A DNA stretch of 22,217 bases from Chara braunii (Eukaryota > Streptophyta > Charophyceae > Charales > Characeae). A program made the translations under genes and the position numbers. Below the pieces are notes generated by a model. It did not search any database and had not been told where the DNA came from. It saw only the letters and a list, made by a program, of their open reading frames with translations. Shown in pieces: positions 1-8,332 of this stretch. The stretch is from contig BFEA01000578.1 of NCBI GenBank assembly GCA_003427395.1, positions 572,319-594,535 on the forward strand. The letters run 5' to 3'. How positions within the stretch are numbered: the first letter of the stretch is position 1; each line of letters begins with the position of its first letter.

Positions 1-11
1 GAGGGAGGACC

Positions 12-16
12 CAATT

Positions 17-63
<47 letters not shown>

Positions 64-92
64 TAATCAATCAATCAATAATCAACCAATCA
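12..92. repeat. (AATC)n tetranucleotide microsatellite
   Basis: This is a run of about 18 AATC units with a few interruptions (AATTAATC near both ends and ATAATCAACC at the right end). It is a simple sequence repeat. No gene is adjacent, and the imperfect units at the margins suggest an old array. Confidence 0.95.
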
Positions 93-372
93 GAGGAAAT
101 AGGGAGAGGTGAGCGCTGGCCGATACCGCGCCACAGGCTGACGTGGTTCTTCGACCAAGGTGAGGGTCTTCCTCGCCTTCGCGCACTCCACCATAGCGGT
201 TGTCGACTAAAGGACAATGGAAAAGCTGAAGGCGCCGGGTGGCCTGGCGCTGATGGTGGACAGCGGAGTGGACTTACCTGGACAGGATGAAAGCCAGGGT
301 GACAACAAGACTATGATGGTGGCGCATGATTGCGATAGGTGAACGCTGGATGAAAGCCCGGGTGGTGGTGGG

Positions 373-849
373 ATTGTGATAGGTGCACGCTGCAAGTGAC
401 GTCGTCGGGACATGCTCGGTGAAAATGGGAGAGAGGGTAGAGCGTCACGGAACGTGAGAAGGAAAGGAGACGAGAAAACACCAGCATACCCTGGAAGGAA
501 ATGGCATCAACAACAAAATAGAGATTGACAGATAGGAGTGGGCAACGAAAGGAAAGATGGGAGAGGAAGGAAATTAGGAAAAAAAAAAAGCGCACAACAG
601 AGGATCGATTGATAGTCTCAAGACCTTGAGAGGAGGACCTGGTGAGAAAGAGAGAGGAAGATTGCAATAGGTGCACGCGGCAAGTGACGCCCCTCTGGGA
701 TCGTATACGAGGGATGGGGAAGGGAGAGGTCGGGACATGCTCGGCGAAAACGAAAAAGAGGGCAGAGCGTCACGGAAGGTGAGTAGGAAAGGAGATGAGA
801 AAACACCAGGTGAAAAACGGCATACCCCGGAAGGAGATGGCATCAACAT
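373..849. repeat. Diverged direct repeat pair (373-513 and 661-849)
   Basis: Two directly repeated copies of about 140-190 bp share long blocks: the opening GATAGGTGCACGC-type block, the GGGACATGCTCGG block, AGAGCGTCACGGAA, and the GAAAACACCAG to GGCATCAACA end. Copy 2 has about 39 extra bases after the CAAGTGACG block. A third short partial copy of the opening block lies at 328-349. Open frames across the pair run in several frames on both strands without any recognisable domain, so I treat this as repeat DNA and not coding. Its family is unknown to me. Confidence 0.7.
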
Positions 850-859
850 TGCCTACTGC

Positions 860-2040
860 CGCCATGTCCATTGTCCACTTTGCTGGATGATGACCGTTCT
901 AGACACATCCATGGTGGTGGTTGGAGATGGATGCTAATCGAGAGGAAGACAACCTTCCCCCCGCACATCGGCCAACAGTAAGGACATGGGGGATGATGGG
1001 GCCCATACCCCCGCCCTGGCTGGACAATCGCGCAGTTGTGTCGTAAGACGTCTGAGTCGACCCGCACGCCAGATCTAGGGTTGACGGAGGCGGTGCCCAT
1101 GTGGCGGGCCATGCCAAATCGTCAGGCAACGACTGCTGGTGAGGCGGCAGATGTGAATACAAATTTAGATCAAACCTGTGGTGCATGTTGTGCTCCACTA
1201 AACTCCCACCTCCTTAGGCCCCCTGCGGGACCTGCCCATCCCATAACCCTGTGCCCCCCTACTGTTTTCATCCCCCATGCCTTGCTCGCCGAAGAAACCT
1301 GTTGAAGCCTCTTCAAACCCTTCCTCCTTCCACGTCCGCTGCGAGCACCGACCAGTTGGCACAAGTGCAAAATGATCAACAGTACCTACGCCCCAAGCAG
1401 GAAAATTAGCAAAGTTGTCTTCTTCACCATATCAGTCATGCGCTCCTCCAGCAAAGAACAAGGAACGGAGCTGCCAACTTTCGAACAGGACAAAGCATGG
1501 AAGGCAGAGGACTGCAGTATACAAGATCACACTTCACGACCGACAGCGGAGGGGCGGCAGTGTTGACGGGCGTGGTAGACAACCTGCGTTCAAATTTGAA
1601 CCTAAGACCGCCAACGGCCATCGCACCCGCATCCATACGGAACCCTGCAACGGTCGCCTGCAAACCTTAGCCAAAACGGAAAACCGGAGGGACTACGGGG
1701 GTACAGGCGGAGCATCGTACGACGGTTGGAGGTTGTCGTGGGACTGCTGTCCCGCGGTCTACCGGACAACACCGCCGTTGACCCAGAAATGCCCAAGACA
1801 CACTTGACGTTAAAAAAAAATACAAAAAGAATGTTTTTTTCGCGGATGTAAGGGGGCCACCCCTTACTTTCAAGTCACCTCCAGGGGCGTCCTCTTACCG
1901 CAAGGTTCGTTTTGGCCGGGGAGTCCTGACTTTTGTAGGGCCCTCCCTTACGGCCTCGAATGCGAAAACAAGTTCGACTTCTTTTTCTTCGTGATTAGGG
2001 AGGGGTGGTACGATAAAAAACTTACATCTCAGGGTTTTGT
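860..2040. other. Unassigned region, no gene recognised
   Basis: About 1.2 kb of mixed-composition DNA. Open frames of 60-130 codons occur on both strands and overlap one another, and none shows a protein family I recognise. A perfect 8-bp stem-loop (GTAAGGGG/CCCCTTAC with a GCCA loop) lies at 1848-1867. I cannot assign a function. Confidence 0.5.
1848..1867. other. Perfect 8-bp inverted repeat with 4-nt loop
   Basis: GTAAGGGG, a GCCA loop, then CCCCTTAC. A related string, CCCTCCCTTAC, follows at about 1941. No T-run follows directly that would make it look like a Pol III terminator. Function unknown; it may be part of a decayed repeat. Confidence 0.5.
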
Positions 2041-2052
2041 AGTGGTGTGGAA

Positions 2053-2099
2053 CGAGGCCACAAGTGTAGCATCTGTTCTGATCAGTTTAATTGGCCTCG
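2053..2099 (+). pseudogene. U2 snRNA-like fragment inside an inverted repeat
   Basis: Positions 2061-2091 match the conserved U2 snRNA stretch from just after stem-loop I through the branch-point recognition sequence into the segment that leads to stem II, with only two or three differences. The GUAGUA core, which pairs with the intron branch site, reads GTAGCA here. The fragment lacks U2 stem-loop I. It is flanked by a perfect 8-bp inverted repeat, CGAGGCCA (2053-2060) and TGGCCTCG (2092-2099), which is not the U2 context as I know it. I see no upstream snRNA promoter element, so this is a derived fragment and not a working gene. The U2 comparison is from memory of the family consensus. Confidence 0.55.
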
Positions 2100-2830
2100 C
2101 GCCACTACTTTCGAGATGAGCAAAGCGAGAGTGAATCTCACGCTAGAACATCGAAAGATACACTGCCGTGATTTTTTTAATTTTTTTTTTAACCGAACAA
2201 TGTCCTTATAGAAGCCGGGAACTGGGTCTGCCATCCCTTACAAAATTTCGGTGGGGCCCTCAGTGGGCAAGGCATCACCGACCAAGCACATCAAGGGCAC
2301 CACAAGACTTCACCCCCCAGCCAAGTCCACAACCCCAACAACTGAAAAGTCAACGAAAATTATCGCCAAAATCTAAGTTCATCACCAAAAAACTCTAATC
2401 ACAACAGCCGTAACCACCCTAACTTAGTGACCCAAATTCCACCGACCATAAAAAAAGCTTCAACCAACCCTCCTTCTGCAAACCAACCATCAATTATTGG
2501 GATTCACCAGTCATATCAAAGGATGAAGTACAAAGGTCTGATTCAGAAAGACTGAAACAAAGACGCACTGATCTATAATTAATACCTAATTAAGGAATTC
2601 GCACCGATCTACCCTCAATACCTAATTAACAAAGACAGTCACAACAATTCTAACTTTATACTTTCCCTGAATACGTAATGAAGAAAAACAGTCACAAAAA
2701 TTTCAACTCTATACCTTAGTTGCAAAATTTCTTCTATGCGGAGACTTGTCAGTTCCTAATCTAAAATAGGAAATTCAACGCGATCAAAGTTTGATGAGCA
2801 AGGTTTTGTGCATGTGGAGAGTAGTGGAGC
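2100..2830. other. AT-rich spacer with imperfect short repeats
   Basis: There is no gene I can support. Two adjacent imperfect duplications are visible: 2564-2593 with 2600-2629 (CGCAC.GATCT...AATACCTAATTAA), and 2635-2661 with 2688-2714 (ACAGTCACAA.AATT....). The longest plus-strand frame (76 codons from 2168) has no recognisable domain. Confidence 0.5.
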
Positions 2831-2874
2831 GAGAGTCTCTCCCCGGGTGGTAGTGTTGTCTGCTCTTATCAGCA

Positions 2875-2896
2875 ATACTATCACTGGCAGGGGAGA
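2875..2896 (+). pseudogene. Possible U1 snRNA 5'-end-like string
   Basis: The string reads ATACT, a short altered stretch, then CTGGCAGGGGAGA. It resembles the 5' end of U1 snRNA in the metazoan-type form, with small indels in the 5' splice-site recognition region. It sits beside a U2-like branch-region string (TGCTCTTATCAG, 2860-2871) and is followed by poly(A) at 2900-2925. The whole stretch from about 2839 to 2897 can also fold as one long imperfect hairpin (CTCTCCCC with GGGGAGAG; TAGTGTTG with CAATACTA), so the match could have arisen without U1 ancestry. Confidence 0.3.
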
Positions 2897-2899
2897 GTT

Positions 2900-2925
2900 A
2901 AAAAAAAAAAAAAAAAAAAAAAAAA
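2900..2925 (+). repeat. Poly(A) tract, 26 A
   Basis: An uninterrupted A run separates the U1/U2-like string from the U2 stem II-like string. It looks like a retroposition tail on the plus strand, or a simple A repeat. No target duplication could be paired with it. Confidence 0.8.
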
Positions 2926-2939
2926 GTGGAGCGAGGCCC

Positions 2940-2980
2940 AATATCTGATCTGTGGTCCATCGGGCCACAATGATATTAAA
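2940..2980 (+). pseudogene. U2 snRNA stem II-like fragment
   Basis: This stretch closely follows the plant-type U2 snRNA stem IIa/IIb region: AATATCTGAT, a stem with arms GTGGTCC and GGGCCAC around an ATC loop, then GATATTAAA. The IIb arms still pair with one G-U wobble, and ATATC can pair with GATAT outside them. Positions 2926-2939 upstream (GTGGAGCGAGGCCC) are not U2, and the Sm-site region beyond 2980 is replaced by an A-rich tract (2977-3013). It is a truncated snRNA-derived fragment. The family comparison is from memory. Confidence 0.6.
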
Positions 2981-3023
2981 AAAAAAGAGGAAAAAAAGAA
3001 GAAAAAAAAAGAAGAGCTCTGAA

Positions 3024-3076
3024 ATACCTTTCCCGGCCTTTTGGCTAAAAATAGATCAAGTTTAGTATATGTTCTG
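3024..3076 (+). pseudogene. U2 snRNA 5'-end fragment
   Basis: The fragment begins ATACCTTTC and continues CGGCCTTTTGGCTAA, the U2 5' end and stem-loop I with one change (CCCGG for CTCGG). A small insertion (AATA) follows, then GATCAAG.TTAGTATATGTTCTG, the branch-recognition region with three changes. Stem-loop I arms are intact. The U2 body stops at about 3076 and passes into GTTGTTGTT and a T/A-rich stretch, so the stem II, Sm site and 3' stem-loops are absent. It is preceded by an A-rich run and not by a plant snRNA upstream element. It is a truncated pseudogene, or the head of an snRNA-derived SINE. Confidence 0.65.
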
Positions 3077-3271
3077 TGTTGTTGTTGTTTTTTTATTTAA
3101 AAAAAGGCCAACCACCACTACCTTTCACAGGAAAAAGCCAAGTCTATCTAGTAGCCTACTCCTTAAAACACGGGGCTTGGGGCTGGGTTGGAGGCCGACT
3201 AAATAAAAAAGAGGAAAGAAGGAAAAAAAAAGAAAAAAATAATAGTTTTAAATCCAGGGTCGTCGGGGAAG

Positions 3272-3567
3272 GCCCTCACGAGGGTGTTGCATAGGCCTTT
3301 GATGAATGTATCTGGCCACTATGTGGGGAAGGGGTTTCCTTTTTTGTTTTGTTTTGATTTTGTTCCCATGTCGTTTTAGTGCAATACGGGTGGCACATAA
3401 TTGTCTCAAGGTTGTAGCATCTGTATCCGCCCTCAATTCAAAGCATAAGGGAGTTTTTTCTTGTTATGTTTTCTTTTCCTTTGTGTGTCCACTACACGCC
3501 CTCACTGAGGGCACAATCACACGAGCCCCGCATAGAATGTATCTGGCCATTATCGAGGCGTTCGGGA
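3272..3567 (+). repeat. Two copies of an unidentified short repeat (3272-3345 and 3498-3567)
   Basis: Each copy has GCCCTCAC followed by a GAGGG arm, then GAATGTATCTGGCCA.TAT, a G-rich stretch and a T-rich end. In copy 2 the first part is a perfect hairpin, GCCCTCA/TGAGGGC. The space between the copies (3346-3497) contains TTGTAGCATCTGTATC, weakly like the U2 branch region. I do not recognise the family. Copy 2 directly abuts the poly(A) end of LINE-B, so LINE-B probably inserted into or beside it. Confidence 0.5.
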
Positions 3568-3589
3568 TTTTTTTTTTTTTTTTTTTTTT
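3568..3589 (-). repeat. Poly(A) tail of LINE-B (T22 on plus strand)
   Basis: Twenty-two T on the plus strand read as a 3' poly(A) tail for the minus-strand element. It lies downstream of the LINE-B 3' UTR hairpins, and its plus-strand left neighbour (TTCGGGA) is target DNA. Confidence 0.75.
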
Positions 3590-3684
3590 GAGAAATCTGG
3601 TATCTGTATTGAATAATAAGTCACGAGGCCGGGGACCTCACAATTCTACCTGGGTACTGAGGCCAATACTCAGCTTAGGCATGA

Positions 3685-3709
3685 GCTGGAAAACAGGTCC
3701 AGCGTCCTT
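3685..3709 (-). promoter_or_regulatory. LINE 3' UTR stem-loop, LINE-B copy 1
   Basis: GCTGGA, a 7-nt loop and TCCAGC form a 6-bp stem, followed on the plus strand by GTCCTT. This is the copy nearest the poly(A) tail, about 95 nt away. The same motif lies in the 3' UTR of LINE-A. In L1-like LINEs a 3' hairpin can be the feature bound by the element's own reverse transcriptase; that role is inferred here. Confidence 0.7.
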
Positions 3710-3785
3710 TAGGTCCACATTGGGTCCACTTATCTGCAATAGAACCTCCGGCTAGACTACCTTCTGCAAAAGAAAGGGGTCTCTT

Positions 3786-3810
3786 GCTGGAAAACAGGTC
3801 CAGCGTCCTT
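3786..3810 (-). promoter_or_regulatory. LINE 3' UTR stem-loop, LINE-B copy 2
   Basis: Sequence is the same as copy 1 across the 25 bases. It is the left hairpin of tandem unit 1. Confidence 0.7.
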
Positions 3811-3884
3811 ACTCTGTTTCGTTCTAACCTTGTGGAACTAAGTTCATGTCTAAAGGTAATTTGTGTAACACCAGCAACCTCTTT

Positions 3885-3909
3885 GCTGGAAACCAGGTCC
3901 AACGTCCTT
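3885..3909 (-). promoter_or_regulatory. LINE 3' UTR stem-loop, LINE-B copy 3 (wobble variant)
   Basis: The left arm is GCTGGA and the right arm TCCAAC. Read in the sense RNA of the element the changed base gives a U-G wobble, so the stem is kept. The loop also differs by one base. Confidence 0.65.
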
Positions 3910-4037
3910 ATTTGTCTTTGTACCAGTGGTGGACCGACTCTCTGATACCAAATACCCTGTATTAAGACTTACCATTTAAACCCCTTATCTGCCATAGAGC
4001 CTTCGGCTAGACTGCCTTCTGCGAAAAGGGGTCACTT

Positions 4038-4062
4038 GCTGGAAAACAGGTCCAGCGTCCTT
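4038..4062 (-). promoter_or_regulatory. LINE 3' UTR stem-loop, LINE-B copy 4
   Basis: Identical in stem and loop to copies 1 and 2. It is the left hairpin of tandem unit 2. Confidence 0.7.
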
Positions 4063-4121
4063 ACTCTGTTTTATTCTATCTTTGTGGAACTAAGTACATG
4101 TCTACACCAAGCAACCTCTTT

Positions 4122-4146
4122 GCTGGAAACCAGGTCCAACGTCCTT
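4122..4146 (-). promoter_or_regulatory. LINE 3' UTR stem-loop, LINE-B copy 5 (wobble variant)
   Basis: It carries the same TCCAAC arm variant as copy 3, as expected from duplication of the whole unit. Confidence 0.65.
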
Positions 4147-4317
4147 ATTGGGCTTTGTACAAGTAGTGAGTTGACACTCTGGTACCCAATACCGTGTATT
4201 AAGACTGAATATTTAAGAAAAAGGGACTCCAATTTGAAGGCTAGTGTCATCTGTGTTAGTTCGTTCTTCCCACAGTAAGCGGGAGAGGAAGAACTTGCCA
4301 TTGGCTGTTCTCCCTGC

Positions 4318-4873
4318 CTATTGGAAGGGGGACTCCCACTCGCTTGTTAGTTCCGGGGCGTTGCCGTCCTTTTTTAGTTTCCTCTGTTTGGACCTTCTGT
4401 ATTCTGCCAAAATCTGCAATCTTACCATATGTCTGAAGCTGTTCCTCAGGACCGGTTGGGCAGTGATGTTACCTTGAAAACGTATGTCCCTCCTTGCCAA
4501 CCACATGATCCAGAAAGCAATTGCGTGGAATTTCAGTGCCACCTGTTTCCTGATGTGAGTTGATGTGTCACCTGTTAGAACAAAGTTCTGATCCCACCTG
4601 ATGGAGTCTCCGTAAGCTTTCCACCACAGGTCTTGGAGCCACTCCCAGAAGCCTCGTGCCACCACACATTCCCACCACATATGTGTTGAGGACTCCACCC
4701 TGGGGTAAGGGCATTGTTCGCAATGTATATTGATCTGCATACCTCTGTCAGAGCACCATTCTGCTGTAGGGACACAGGAATGCATATGCATCCACTGCAA
4801 TCCCGCCATTTTAATTTTTGTGATACCATGAATCATCTGGCAATACAGTGGGAACTAGATGGAAGAAAATGTG
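4318..4873 (-). pseudogene. LINE-B ORF2, 3' part (zf-RVT domain)
   Basis: This is the C-terminal end of LINE-B ORF2, cut off from the rest by LINE-A. Reading from 4873 it continues in frame from the codons at 15800-15784 on the far side of the insertion. The segment has the zf-RVT pattern: CEQC, then about 12 residues on an H, then WWEC, followed by a Trp-rich stretch (FWEWLQDLWW). zf-RVT is a zinc-binding region found after the reverse transcriptase in plant LINEs. A TAG at 4855-4857 interrupts the frame. After it the frame stays open to its stop at 4318, ending in a basic, lysine/arginine-rich tail. With the upstream part, ORF2 would be about 1,360 codons, usual for plant L1. Confidence 0.85.
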
Positions 4874-4890
4874 GTAAAGTCCATACTCCT
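4874..4890. repeat. Target-site duplication of LINE-A, left copy
   Basis: GTAAAGTCCATACTCCT is identical to 15784-15800. The bases on both sides differ between the two copies, so the duplication is exactly 17 bp. It abuts the LINE-A poly(A) end. Confidence 0.93.
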
Positions 4891-4913
4891 TTTTTTTTTA
4901 TTTTATTTTTTAA
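4891..4913 (-). repeat. A-rich 3' tail of LINE-A
   Basis: In the sense direction the element ends in TTAAAAAATAAAATAAAAAAAAA, directly joined to the target duplication. It contains AATAAA-like strings, so part of it may be the polyadenylation signal. Confidence 0.85.
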
Positions 4914-4954
4914 TAAAGGAATTAGCTCCATTCTATTGGTGGGGAGCTGCACCT

Positions 4955-4979
4955 GCTGGAAAATGGGTCCAGCGTCCCT
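4955..4979 (-). promoter_or_regulatory. LINE 3' UTR stem-loop, LINE-A copy
   Basis: The arms GCTGGA and TCCAGC are the same as in LINE-B, and GTCC follows on the plus strand. The loop differs (AAATGGG against AAACAGG), so the paired arms are conserved across families while the loop varies. It lies about 40 nt upstream of the A-rich tail. Confidence 0.7.
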
Positions 4980-7900
4980 CATACATATTAACCCAGTTCA
5001 TGACTTTAAATACAATACTTAAAGAGTAGGATCTGCCTCTTCAGCCAAGACTTAGGCCGCCAAATACTTCTTCCAAAGCTAGCATCACTCCCACCTAGTC
5101 CATGCTCCATAATAAGCAAAATGTATTACAATGCATACCAATGCAAATCTACTAAGGCCAAATTTGAGGGCGGGAAAGGGTCAGGGAAGCAGTCCGAAGA
5201 TCTGAGTGAGGCTCCTGATGGAAGTGAAAACCAGTCCTTGAAGCACAGATGGTAGTCCCTCTTCAGAGGTTCTCCCTGTTCTTCTGCTCTCGGCCATTTC
5301 ACTTCTCCCAAGCTTTCTCCTTGGGGTCCCCCCAACCATTCTTGATTAAATTTTTGAATACAATTGATAATATCTTTCTTCTGATGGAATTGTTGTATTT
5401 TGGATTTCACTGTTACCCAATGTGCCCGTATTTCTGTCTGTACAAATTGAACAATTAAATTAGCAAGTTCCTTACCTTCTAGTTTTACATCTTCTCTTTC
5501 ATGTACGCATCTTTTGTACCACAGAGCCCATAGTATGACTTTCCTTCCTATATAAAAAAAAATTGTCATGAATTCTGATGCTTGTGCTTCTAGTGGTACC
5601 CATAGGCCCAGGAGAATGGTTTTCCAATCCCATGTCCAGTCAATACCTGTCAACCTTCTCCACACACAATCCCATCTTCTCCAAATTAGAATCGTTCCTA
5701 CGCATTGAATAAATACATGTTCAATTGTTTCTCTGATCTTCTTCTGTGGGAAGACTGTGAGACATGCTTTACACCATGGAAGCGCCAGACCACGTTGCTC
5801 CAAATTTGTGTGATCTATGAGCCAATCATTGGTTAGTAAGCAACGATGAAGAATTTGCCATTGTAAGAAGGAAAATTTAGCTCGTCGTTTTTTAAGTTTA
5901 TTAAATAATTTGATGTTCTTTATACTTTGTGCATCAATGTTCATGTGTCTTGTCCATCGTTCTCTTATTATGGACGACACATCCACTCTTGGTCTCATCA
6001 AACGATATGTTGCCTTCACTGTTAGAGTTTGTAGAGTACGGGGTTTGACCCTTTTCCCTGTTTGCCATTTCTATTCTTCTGGATCTATGGGGAGGTCGGG
6101 AATTGGGCATTGAGGGTAAAAGACCCTCCATCTTGTGATTGCTGACATAAAGAGCACTATAATCCTAGACATTTCTTTGAAAGGAAAGAATTCTACTAAA
6201 ATAGTAGATGAAGGTCTGATTAGGTGATTTGTTGTTATTTTGAACAAAGACACTAATGCACCTTCATTTATTATACTCACTATTTGCCCAATCTGCCAAT
6301 CTTGTGCGTCACGTGTGATCGTCACAAAGTTTCCTTCTTGAAAACTTAACCCTTTTCTTAATTTTCTGACCCATGCCAAGGGGATAAAGCAAATGATTTG
6401 GTCTAAATTTTGTTCCAATTTGTGCGCACAAGTAATTGTTTTCCTAAGTTGTTCTACCATCTTCCACCCTTTTTTCTCTGGATCCCAAATATCTTTGACC
6501 TGAATTACTCATTTTTTCACCCACTGTGACCATGGAGGAGTAGAACTATTATATACACAACTGTTAACGTCTGTTATCAGTCTATTCCCAAAAAGTGGTT
6601 GTCTCAAGATCTCCTCTACACGTGTAGGTGAGGGTTTGTTCGGAAGACGTAATTTTCTCCACGTCCTCAATAAAGACACCCATAGATTATCTAACAGTAG
6701 ATCTCGACAGACTGCTCCTCTTTCCCCTTCAAATTTTGAACGTGCAGAAGGGCGAGGGATATTCCAAAATAAATTCTCCACCCATGTAAGGGGATGTATT
6801 TTCGGTGGTGCTATCGGCGCCATTTTTCTAATTTGTTGAAGAGCCAAGGGTTGCCAAGGCTTGTCAATACCTAAAATAAGATCGACCATCCACTGGAGTG
6901 ACAGGGTTTGGCATTGTAGGATAGGGTCCAGGATTCCTAGCCCTCCCCTAGATTTTGGTTGAATGAGGGTAGACCATGCTACTCTAGGGATAACTTTATC
7001 CAACTCATGATTCCCTCTCCAGAGAAAGGCCGATACCAGTTTTTGAAGGTGTTCAGTTCGTGGTTTACTAATGGCCCATATTGCTAATTTGTACCATATG
7101 GAAGCAAGAATCATATTATTTATTACTAGTGTTCTACCAAAAAGTGAGGTGTGTTGGTTTTTCCATTGACTCATCTTCTGTATCGCTGGCTTCGAAATCC
7201 ATTCATCATTGGATACAGGTTTACCTGATGGCGATAGAGATACTTTCAATACTCTCAGTGGGGCCTCCAGGGGCAACCATTGTACCTTGGGAACTTTCGG
7301 AGGGCGGATTCCATTTGAGTGGATCCACCATCCTTGCGTTTTACTTCCCCAGTTAACCACCATGTCTGAAAGTGCTGAGAATTTATCTAGCATCTTTTTA
7401 ATTTCTTCCATATTTTCCCCTGAGGCTTCCATAATGATTGTCAAATCATCTGCAAACATTGAGGTTATTGGTATTGCCTCCTCTGGTATACCTGAGATAG
7501 ATAGACGTTTAATATTATGATTAGCTCTCAGGTTGGCCCCCAAGGTCTCCATCACAATCACGAAAAGGAAAGAGGCCAAGGGATCCCTTTGTCTAACTGA
7601 CCTTTGAATATAAATTTCCGGAGATAGCAGCCCGTTTACCAAAATGCGTGTGGTTGCATTTGTATGGAAAATTTTAACCCATCTTCGCATATTTGGTCCA
7701 AAATTCAGCCTTTGCAAACAAGCGTCCAAGAATCGCCAATCGACGTGGTCATATGCTTTTTCAAACTTTATGAACACCACTGCCGCATTTTCTTTAGATT
7801 GTTGCGCAGCTTTGACCATTTCGTTAATTAAAAGAATGTTATCTTGAATGTGGGGACCTTTTATAAATCCTGTTGAGAGGGATGGATTATGTCAAGCATC

Positions 7901-8324
7901 ACTGGAATCATACGTTTTGCAAGAGTTTTTGCTAGTATTTTGTGTACTACCGTAAGTAGGGTTATTGACCTATAATTTTATACATTTGATTTATCCCTCT
8001 TTTCATATAGTAGCGTGAGTATACCTTGACTCACCCTTTCTCCCATTTCCCTGGACTCCCAGACCTCTCGGAAAAACTGCATTAAATCAAGAGACAGGGT
8101 GGACCACATGACTTCCCAAAATTCCTTAGGGAAACCATCCGCTCCCGGGGTCTTATCTTCTTCCATTTGTATTAATGCTGTCCAGATTTCATCTTTTGTT
8201 AGAGGTTTTTCCAGACTGTCTCGTTGTTCACTGGGAATGGACTGAAACATTGGTTCCAAGAAAAGGCGAATGACTCTATCATCCTCCTGATTCTGAGATG
8301 GGACTTTAGATGACTTAAATAACT

Positions 8325-8332
8325 CTTTAAAG
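8325..8332. repeat. 8-bp target-site duplication of hAT-like element, left
   Basis: CTTTAAAG, identical to 8805-8812. The site is itself a palindrome. Confidence 0.85.

Larger units (their letters stand above)
3729..4220 (-). repeat. 255-bp tandem duplication in LINE-B 3' UTR
   Basis: Unit 1 covers 3729-3983 and unit 2 covers 3984 to about 4220. Shared landmarks are CTTATCTG.AATAGA-type start, GGCTAGACT.CCTTCTGC, two GCTGGA hairpins per unit, and GTATTAAGACT near the end. Unit 2 lacks about 17 bases present in unit 1. Each unit holds hairpins at the same offsets (3786 and 3885; 4038 and 4122), so the duplication doubled an existing pair. Confidence 0.85.

Noticed and set aside
207-849. Several overlapping open frames of 60-120 codons on both strands
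   Set aside because: They lie over a nucleotide-level repeat, have low-complexity composition and show no domain.
1415-1807. 130-codon plus-strand open frame
   Set aside because: Other frames are equally open on both strands here, and there is no recognisable domain or start context.
3024-3300. A working U2 snRNA gene
   Set aside because: Only the 5' part is present; the Sm site, stem II and 3' stem-loops are absent, and no upstream promoter element is seen.
3306-3755. 149-codon plus-strand open frame
   Set aside because: It runs through the LINE-B poly(A) tract, the short repeat and the 3' UTR hairpin, so it crosses element boundaries and must be accidental.
3685-4146. CRISPR-like array of 25-base repeats
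   Set aside because: Spacing is irregular (101, 99, 153 and 84 bases), the intervening DNA is itself duplicated, and the context is a LINE 3' UTR in a eukaryotic sequence.
6636-7847. Plus-strand open frames opposite LINE-A ORF2
   Set aside because: These are complements of the reverse transcriptase coding sequence and have no domain of their own.
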